Assembly: GCA_002727895.1 (NCBI GenBank)
Contig: PBUO01000113.1
Span: forward strand, 1-7,659
Direction: 5' to 3'
Length of the DNA: 7,659 nt
From: Acidimicrobiaceae bacterium
Lineage (GTDB): Bacteria; Actinomycetota; Acidimicrobiia; Acidimicrobiales; MedAcidi-G1
Shown piece by piece: positions 1 to 4,549 of the stretch; position 1 is the first letter of the stretch, and each line of letters opens with the position of its first letter. The position numbers were made by a program, and so were the translations under genes. The notes under the pieces were generated by a model. The model did not search any database, was not told the origin of the DNA, and was given only the letters and a program-made list of their open reading frames with translations.

Positions 1-66
1 GGGCATAGAGAAAAGGCATACTGGGCGATCTGGGGCCACTAAAAAAAAGGTGTATTACATGGGGGC
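1..66. other. AT-rich window edge of doubtful origin
   Basis: These bases are about 45 % G+C, against roughly 70 % in the rest of the window, and include a run of eight A at 41-48. In the frame of the following aminotransferase fragment there is a TAA stop at 40-42. I see no recognisable coding sequence, RNA gene or promoter. The abrupt change in composition before recognisable protein sequence (from about 103) suggests poor sequence at a contig end, or a recombination or assembly junction. Which of these it is cannot be told from sequence alone. Confidence 0.5.
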
Positions 67-294
67 TTGCCGTGTTGCAGCGGTTTGATGCGGTCTGTGC
101 TGGCCCTGCAGGGCGGCGTGCTGGGCGGCTTCGTGGCGGAGGAGAAGATGACGGTGCGCCCCGACGACCGGGGCTACACCGGACTGACCATCTCGCCGCC
201 GCTGGTGGCCGACGACGTAGTCATCGATGACCTGGTGGCCCGGGTCGACCGGGTGGCCGACCGGGTCGACGCCTGGTTGGCTGAGAACCAGTAG
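67..294 (+). CDS. C-terminal fragment of a probable class III (PLP) aminotransferase
   Basis: Only about the last 60 residues look like a real protein; recognisable sequence begins near base 103 and ends at TAG 292-294. The TTG at 67 is simply the first possible start after an upstream in-frame stop and is probably not a true one. The piece has the layout of the small C-terminal domain of class III aminotransferases: a short MTVRP strand, then LTISPPLVA, then an acidic-hydrophobic helix (VIDDLVARVDRVADRV). The PLP lysine and the large domain are missing, so this fragment cannot be active. Class III enzymes include taurine:pyruvate, beta-alanine:pyruvate and 4-aminobutyrate aminotransferases; the substrate cannot be read from this end. 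A truncated ABC ATPase start follows 48 bases later on the same strand, suggesting a former operon. The family call is moderately sure; a taurine role is inference from the neighbours. Confidence 0.5.
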   Translation: MPCCSGLMRSVLALQGGVLGGFVAEEKMTVRPDDRGYTGLTISPPLVADDVVIDDLVARVDRVADRVDAWLAENQ

Positions 295-320
295 CTCGTC
301 GAGAACGTCCAGACACGAGC
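294..320 (+). promoter_or_regulatory. short inverted repeat between aminotransferase end and ABC ATPase start
   Basis: GCTCGT at 294-299 is the exact reverse complement of ACGAGC at 315-320, with a 15-base loop. It begins at the aminotransferase stop codon and ends 10 bases before a GAGGGGG Shine-Dalgarno-like run at 330-336. It has no T tract, so it is not a convincing terminator; it could be an mRNA-stabilising hairpin in an operon, or chance in GC-rich DNA. Confidence 0.2.
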
Positions 321-342
321 ACGGGGAACGAGGGGGAAACCG

Positions 343-495
343 ATGAAGGACCTGCAGGTCGGCGGCCTGGGCTTGGTCTACGAGCTGCGAATGGACGGCA
401 CGGTCCAGGCCCTGCACGACGTGTCGTTCGACCTCGAGGCGGGGCAAGGGCGGAGTGGGCCCTCGGGACCGGTCCCCGAACTGCCCTCTTGCTGA
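343..495 (+). pseudogene. 5' remnant of an ABC transporter ATP-binding gene (TauB/SsuB/NrtD-like)
   Basis: The ATG at 343 has a good ribosome binding site (GAGGGGG at 330-336, six bases before the start). The first ~35 residues read as the opening strands of an ABC ATPase: LQVGGLGLVYEL, then TVQALHDVSFDLEAG, the standard lead-in to the Walker A loop. After that the protein should run G-E-F-hydrophobic-V-GPSGCGKST, but here it reads GQGRSGPSGPVPELPSC and stops at TGA 493-495. The lysine of Walker A, the signature motif, Walker B and about 200 residues are absent, so the product cannot bind ATP. The lead-in resembles ATPases for sulfonate, taurine or nitrate import. The remnant is in the same frame as pta (GTG at 514), with the TGA between them. 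A perfect 12-bp palindrome (465-476) lies in the anomalous stretch. The gene may be truly truncated, or the break may be an assembly collapse. Confidence 0.6.
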
Positions 496-513
496 CGGCC
501 CGCTGACGGTCAC

Positions 514-1431
514 GTGTCCACCGACCTGCCGCCGCTGCTCGCCGACTGGCGACGTCGGGCCGCGGCCGATCCAGCCCGGGTCGTGCTGGCCGACCTGGGC
601 GATCCCCGGGCCGACTTCGCGGCCATCGAACTGGTCGACGAGGGCCTCGTCCAGCCGGTCCACCCGATCGTCGACCGGGGAGACGACCGGCAGGCCGAGG
701 CCATCGCCAGGGCCGACGCGGCGGGCCTGGATCCCGACGATCCGGTGGTGGCGGCCACCGTGCTGGTGCGCTCCGGGGTGGCCGACGCCGCGGTGGCCGG
801 TGCGTCGCGATCCACGGCCGACGTCCTGCGGGCCGGCCTCAAGGTGCTCGGCGTGGCCCCCGGGGTCGACCTGGTGTCGAGCAGCTTCCTGATGCTCCTG
901 GCCGACGGACGGGCTGTGGCCTACGGCGACTGCGGTGTGGTACCCGACCCCGAGGCCGCCCAACTGGCCACCATCGCTGCCTCCACGGCCGACACCTGGC
1001 TGGGCCTGGCAGGCCCCCGTCCGGACGGTGGGCCGCCGCGGGTGGCCATGCTCTCGTTCTCCACCAAGGGGAGTGCCGAGCACCTCCGGGTCGACAAGGT
1101 GCGCGAGGCCGCCCGGCTGGTGGCCGACGCCCGATCGGACCTGGCCGTGGACGGCGAGCTCCAGTTCGACGCGGCGATGGTGCCCGCGGTGGCCGCTTCC
1201 AAGGCTCCCGGCTCGCCGGTGGCCGGGGCGGCCGACGTGCTGGTCTTTCCCGACCTGGACAGCGGCAACATCGCCTACAAGGTGACCGAACGCCTGGGCG
1301 GGGCCCGGGCATACGGGCCGTTGCTCCAGGGCCTGGACGGCGTGCTGCACGACCTGTCCCGGGGCTGCTCGGCGGCCGACATCGTGGACGTGGCCGTCAT
1401 CGCCGGGCTCCAGGCCCGGGCCGTCGGCTGA
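514..1431 (+). CDS. pta: phosphate acetyltransferase
   Basis: Converts acetyl phosphate plus CoA to acetyl-CoA plus phosphate, in the cytoplasm. The 305-residue protein covers the whole PTA/PTB catalytic domain but is slightly shorter than the usual ~320-335 residues of stand-alone Pta; there is no DRTGG or CobQ-like N-terminal extension. Diagnostic blocks are SFSTKGSA (181-188), PDLDSGNIAYK (246-256) followed by a TERLGGARAYGPLLQGL run, and the C-terminal CSAADIVDVAVIAGLQA. The GTG at 514 was chosen because a TGA (493-495) closes the frame just upstream and residues from there match the family N-terminus; the ribosome binding site is weak. No acetate kinase gene is next to it, unlike the common pta-ackA pair. 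In sulfonate degraders pta often accompanies xsc, whose product is acetyl phosphate; the upstream aminotransferase and TauB-like remnants fit that, but xsc itself is not in the window. Enzyme call is firm, pathway is inferred. Confidence 0.9.
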   Translation: MSTDLPPLLADWRRRAAADPARVVLADLGDPRADFAAIELVDEGLVQPVHPIVDRGDDRQAEAIARADAAGLDPDDPVVAATVLVRSGVADAAVAGASRSTADVLRAGLKVLGVAPGVDLVSSSFLMLLADGRAVAYGDCGVVPDPEAAQLATIAASTADTWLGLAGPRPDGGPPRVAMLSFSTKGSAEHLRVDKVREAARLVADARSDLAVDGELQFDAAMVPAVAASKAPGSPVAGAADVLVFPDLDSGNIAYKVTERLGGARAYGPLLQGLDGVLHDLSRGCSAADIVDVAVIAGLQARAVG

Positions 1432-1455
1432 GCCGACCGGCAGCCACGCCCGCGC

Positions 1456-2253
1456 ATGCCGCTCACCGCCGTCCTGCTGGTCCTGGCCTCCACGGTCCTC
1501 CACGCCGGCTGGAACGCCCGCCTGCACCGGGGCGGCGACCCCGAGGTGGTCATCGCCCTGGCCTACCTGTTCGTCGGGATCGTGCTGCTGCCCACCGCGG
1601 TGGCCGACCCGCCCGGTGAGGTGGTGGGCTGGGTGCTGGCTTCTTCGCTGGCCCAGGGCCTCTACATGGGCCTGCTCGGCTCGGCCTACCGGACGGGCAG
1701 CCTCGGCGTGGCCTACCCGATCTCGCGGGGGACGGCCCCGCTGCTGGTCGGCCTCGGCGGCTGGCTGCTGCTCGACGAGACACCGTCGGTGGCCACCGCC
1801 GTCGGCCTGCTCGTCCTGGTGGTCGGCCTGCTCGCCGTGGCCGGCGTCGGGGCGCAGCGGGCCGAGCGTCGGGCCGTGGGGCTGGCCGCCGTCACCGGCC
1901 TGTGCACGGTGGCCTACTCGCTGGTCGACGCCAACGCCGTCGACCTGACCGGCGCGTTGGGCTACCTGTCGGTGGTCATGGTGCTCAGCTCGGTGGGCGT
2001 GCTGGCCGTCCGTCGTCCGCCGGTGTCCCGGTTGCGGGCCGGGTTCGGCGAGTCGGTGCTGGTCGGCCTCGGCCAGGGCGGGGCCTACTCACTGGTCTTG
2101 TTGGCCTTCCAGCGGGCCCAGGCCGGGCAGGTGGCCGGGCTGCGTCAGGTGTCGGTGGTGCTGGGCGTCCTGATCGCCCGCGAGGCCCTCGGCCCCCGTG
2201 CCGCGTGGGGTGCCGTGGCGGTGGCGGTCGGTGCGGCGCTCGTTGTCTGGTGA
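1456..2253 (+). CDS. EamA/DMT-family permease
   Basis: An inner-membrane protein of 265 residues with about ten hydrophobic segments (roughly 2-19, 32-50, 56-75, 84-104, 112-131, 139-157, 167-184, 198-218, 223-241, 248-265), i.e. two five-helix EamA repeats, the architecture of drug/metabolite transporters. Family-like features are an Arg-rich-turn and helix YRTGSLGVAYPISRGTAPL (78-96) near the end of repeat one and the matching segment around AFQRAQAGQVAGLRQVSVV (217-235) in repeat two, followed by REALG. It starts at ATG 1456, 24 bases after pta stops, so co-transcription with pta is likely; no clear Shine-Dalgarno sequence is seen. Members mostly export amino acids, metabolites or drugs. 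Its substrate is unknown; next to a possible sulfonate pathway it could export sulfite or a by-product, but known sulfite exporters of such operons (TauE/TauZ) are other families, so this is a guess. Confidence 0.8.
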   Translation: MPLTAVLLVLASTVLHAGWNARLHRGGDPEVVIALAYLFVGIVLLPTAVADPPGEVVGWVLASSLAQGLYMGLLGSAYRTGSLGVAYPISRGTAPLLVGLGGWLLLDETPSVATAVGLLVLVVGLLAVAGVGAQRAERRAVGLAAVTGLCTVAYSLVDANAVDLTGALGYLSVVMVLSSVGVLAVRRPPVSRLRAGFGESVLVGLGQGGAYSLVLLAFQRAQAGQVAGLRQVSVVLGVLIAREALGPRAAWGAVAVAVGAALVVW

Positions 2254-2311
2254 CGGGCGGGCCGGCGATGGACCCCGCATCTCACTCATGGAAAACAAGC
2301 ACTAACTCGAA

Positions 2312-2328
2312 CGTGAGAGCCTCTAACG
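2312..2328. promoter_or_regulatory. probable TetR operator, 17-bp inverted repeat
   Basis: The sequence CGTGAGAG-C-CTCTAACG is an inverted repeat: the left half CGTGAGAG and the reverse complement of the right half, CGTTAGAG, agree at 7 of 8 bases around a central C (2320). It lies one base upstream of the proposed -10 box and covers the spacer up to the -35 region of the promoter in front of the TetR-type gene. Size, symmetry and place fit a site bound by the TetR dimer to repress its own operon. Function is inferred from position; a second copy elsewhere is not seen in the window. Confidence 0.5.
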
Positions 2329-2329
2329 G

Positions 2330-2335
2330 TAGGAT
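2330..2335 (+). promoter_or_regulatory. -10 box for a leaderless transcript of the tetR operon
   Basis: TAGGAT matches the actinobacterial TANNNT -10 consensus, and its last T is 7 bases before the A of the tetR ATG (2342). Transcription would then begin at or within a base or two of the start codon, giving a leaderless mRNA, which is common in actinobacteria and explains why no Shine-Dalgarno sequence precedes this gene. The -35 region (about 2306-2312, TCGAAC-like) is poor, as often seen in such promoters. Confidence 0.5.
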
Positions 2336-2341
2336 CCGGCC

Positions 2342-2917
2342 ATGAGCCGCCGCACCCTGGACACCGAGCAGGTCGTCGACGCGGCGGCCACCCTGGCCGA
2401 CGCCGAGGGCCTCGATGCGGTGACCCTGACCCGGGTGGCCGAACGGCTCGGCGTTCGCCAGCCTGCTCTCTACCGCCACGTCGACAGCTACGACGCCCTC
2501 ATCCGCGCCCTCGGCCTGCGGGGCCGCGAGATCCTGGCCATCCGCCTTGGCGAGGCCGCCGTCGGACTGGCCGGCGACGACGCGGTACGGGCCATGGGCC
2601 GGGCCTGGCGGTCCATGGTGCGCGACCACCCCGGCCTCTACGCGGCCACCGACCGCTACCCGTGCGCCGGGGACGCCGAGCTGGAGGCGGCCGTGGAACG
2701 GGTCGTCCAGGTACTCGGTCAGGCGCTGGCCGGCTACGGCCTGGCCGACGACGACCGGGTCCACGCCGCCCGGTCCATGCGCAGCGCCCTCCACGGCTTC
2801 GCCCACCTCGAGTCGGGCGACGGCCACCCCCACCCGGTCGACCTCGACGACAGCTTCGACCGCCTCGTCGACCTGCTGTGCGCCGGCATCCACCAGATGG
2901 CCGTGGTCCCCGCCTGA
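2342..2917 (+). CDS. TetR/AcrR-family transcriptional regulator (WHG-type C-terminal domain)
   Basis: A 191-residue DNA-binding repressor of normal TetR length. The N-terminal helix-turn-helix is clear: helix 1 around VVDAAATLADAEG (11-23), then VTLTRVAERLGVRQPALYRHV (27-47), with LYRHV being the recognition-helix end typical of the family, and a following DALIRAL helix. The C-terminal half has the RSALHGFAHLE and DLDDSFDRLVDLLCAGI blocks (about 147-187) of the TetR_C_33/WHG ligand-binding domain. The ligand is unknown. The ATG at 2342 is supported by the leaderless-type -10 box directly upstream, and an inverted repeat at 2312-2328 suggests autorepression. The Fe-S/membrane subunit gene follows 68 bases later with its own good ribosome binding site, so the regulator is probably first gene of an operon with the oxidoreductase and controls it. 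Family assignment is firm; target and ligand are inference. Confidence 0.88.
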   Translation: MSRRTLDTEQVVDAAATLADAEGLDAVTLTRVAERLGVRQPALYRHVDSYDALIRALGLRGREILAIRLGEAAVGLAGDDAVRAMGRAWRSMVRDHPGLYAATDRYPCAGDAELEAAVERVVQVLGQALAGYGLADDDRVHAARSMRSALHGFAHLESGDGHPHPVDLDDSFDRLVDLLCAGIHQMAVVPA

Positions 2918-2925
2918 CCGGATCG

Positions 2926-2952
2926 CCCACCGCCCCCACCGCCCCCACCGCC
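2926..2952 (+). repeat. three tandem copies of a 9-bp C-rich repeat
   Basis: CCCACCGCC occurs three times in perfect tandem (2926-2934, 2935-2943, 2944-2952) in the 68-base gap between the regulator and the ferredoxin/anchor gene. On the mRNA strand the stretch is rich in C and poor in G, so it should be largely unfolded. It may be only a polymerase-slippage microsatellite; a Rho-binding or spacing role is possible but unsupported. Confidence 0.7.
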
Positions 2953-2985
2953 CGCCCTCCTGAGAGATCCCGCGAGGAACCGCCT

Positions 2986-4521
2986 GTGACCCGCCTCGGA
3001 TTCGTCTTGGACTCCGGCAGCTGCATCGGCTGCCACGCCTGCACCGTCGCCTGCAAGAGTGAGCACGACGTGCCCCTCGGCGTCAACCGGACCTGGCTCA
3101 AGTACGTCGAGACCGGGTCGCATCCCGACACCGACCGGGCCTTCTCGGTCATGCGGTGCAACCACTGCGACGACGCCCCGTGCATGACCATCTGCCCCAC
3201 CTCGGCCCTGCACCGGACCGACAACGGCGTGGTCGACTTCCAGGACGACGATTGCATCGGCTGCAAGGCCTGTATGAACGCCTGCCCCTACGACGCCATC
3301 TACCTCAACCCCGAGACCAAGACAGCGCACAAGTGCAACTTCTGCAACCACCGTCTGGAGGACGGCCTCGAGCCGTCGTGCGTCATCGTGTGCCCCACCC
3401 AGGCCATCCGGGTCGGCGACCTGGACGACCCCGACAGCGAGATCGCCCGACTCCACGCCGACGGCGGCCTCGTCCGCTCCCCGGAGCAGAACACGAACCC
3501 CAAGGTCGTCTACACGGGGGCCACCGCCTCGTCGCTCGACCCGCTGGCCTCGGCCATCTCGGCCGACGGGATGATCTGGGCCGACACCACCCCCGGGCAC
3601 TCGACGCCCACGCCGGTAGCCCTGTCGGCCGCGCCCACCCGCGACGACGGCGAGGCCATGGCCCGGACCGCCTACACCACCCAGCATCCGGCGGTCTGGG
3701 GCTCGATGGTGTCCGGCTACCTGGTCACCAAGGCGATTGCCGCCGGCGTGATGCTGCTCGCCGCCCTCCTGGTGGCCCTCGGCCACGGCGACGACGCCCT
3801 GGTCGGCACCGTCCCGGCCATGGTGGCCGGGGCCATGCTGGCCGCCACCGGTGTCCTTCTGGTCGGCGACCTCAAGCAGCCGAAGCGCTTCTTCTACCTG
3901 ATCACGAAGGGCAACCGGGCCTCCTGGCTGGTCAAGGGGGCCTACGTGCTGGGTGCCTTCGCCGCCTGCCTGGCCGCCTGGTGGATCGCCGGGCTGCTGG
4001 GCGCTGGCGGGGCCCTGCCGTGGCTGGCCGTGCCCACCGTCGTGCTGGCCCTCGGCACCGCCGGGTACACGGCGTTCCTGTTCGGCCAGTGCGAGGGCCG
4101 CGATCTGTGGCAGCAGCCCGTCCTGCTGCCCCTTCTGCTGGCCCAGGCCGTGGTGGCCGGCGGCGCCACTTACTCGGTGCTCGACCTGCTCTGGGACGTG
4201 CCCGGTACGGCCGCCGTCCAGTGGGCGCTGCTCGGCGGGCTGGTTTCCAACGGCCTCCTCGTCCTCGCCGAGTTCAAGGGCAGCCACACACGCCACGTGA
4301 CCATGGCCCTGGCCGAGATGACCGATGGCATCGGCCGCCGGTCGTTCCGCCAGTGGCGCCTCGACGGTCTGGCCATGCCGCTCGTCCTCGTCGCCATCTC
4401 GATCGCCCTCGGTGCCGACGACCCGCTACTCCCCGCGGTCGCCGCCCCCTTCGTGCTCCATGGCCTCTACGCCTACGAGGACGCCTATGTCCGGTCCGGC
4501 CAGACCGTGCCCCTGTCTTAG
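2986..4521 (+). CDS. fused four-[4Fe-4S] ferredoxin and NrfD-type membrane anchor (SoeB-SoeC-like fusion)
   Basis: Electron-transfer and membrane subunit of the adjacent molybdoenzyme, 511 residues. The N-terminal DmsB/PsrB/SoeB-type part (about 1-190) carries sixteen cysteines in four groups: C13/16/19/23, C58/61/66/70, C90/93/96/100 and C117/120/132/136, each followed or bounded as in four-cluster ferredoxin subunits. A Pro/Thr/Ala-rich linker (about 190-235) leads to a NrfD/PsrC-type domain with about eight hydrophobic helices (240-265, 273-294, 315-338, 345-366, 378-401, 408-428, 461-476, 480-497) and the DLKQPKRF (295-302) block after helix 2. These are usually two separate genes. The GTG at 2986 was chosen for the GAGGAA ribosome binding site 6 bases upstream and because the protein then starts TRLGFVLD just before the first cysteine. 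There is no Tat or Sec signal, so the clusters should lie in the cytoplasm, with electrons passed to or from quinone in the membrane. The molybdenum subunit follows after 28 bases. Direction of electron flow and the sulfite role are inference. Confidence 0.85.
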   Translation: MTRLGFVLDSGSCIGCHACTVACKSEHDVPLGVNRTWLKYVETGSHPDTDRAFSVMRCNHCDDAPCMTICPTSALHRTDNGVVDFQDDDCIGCKACMNACPYDAIYLNPETKTAHKCNFCNHRLEDGLEPSCVIVCPTQAIRVGDLDDPDSEIARLHADGGLVRSPEQNTNPKVVYTGATASSLDPLASAISADGMIWADTTPGHSTPTPVALSAAPTRDDGEAMARTAYTTQHPAVWGSMVSGYLVTKAIAAGVMLLAALLVALGHGDDALVGTVPAMVAGAMLAATGVLLVGDLKQPKRFFYLITKGNRASWLVKGAYVLGAFAACLAAWWIAGLLGAGGALPWLAVPTVVLALGTAGYTAFLFGQCEGRDLWQQPVLLPLLLAQAVVAGGATYSVLDLLWDVPGTAAVQWALLGGLVSNGLLVLAEFKGSHTRHVTMALAEMTDGIGRRSFRQWRLDGLAMPLVLVAISIALGADDPLLPAVAAPFVLHGLYAYEDAYVRSGQTVPLS

Positions 4522-4549
4522 TTCCCCGTGACGACCACCTGGTGACCCG

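Noticed and set aside
1..42. Frame before the TAA at 40-42 as upstream part of the aminotransferase with a frameshift
   Set aside because: The reading (ending AYWAIWGH) only loosely recalls an aminotransferase strand and is too short and AT-rich to support.
55..1527. Long open frame on the minus strand (about 490 codons) opposite pta
   Set aside because: Low-complexity Gly/His/Arg/Gln-rich translation with no family features; it lies antisense to a clear pta and reflects high GC with few stop codons.
2662..2985. Possible N-terminal extension of the ferredoxin/anchor gene overlapping tetR
   Set aside because: The added residues are Arg/Pro/Gly-rich, out-of-frame tetR sequence; the GTG at 2986 has a good ribosome binding site and matches the family N-terminus.
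2734..4296. Minus-strand open frame of about 520 codons opposite the ferredoxin/anchor gene
   Set aside because: Repetitive Gly/Val/Arg/Gln-rich product; the plus strand has an unmistakable 16-cysteine and membrane protein in this stretch.
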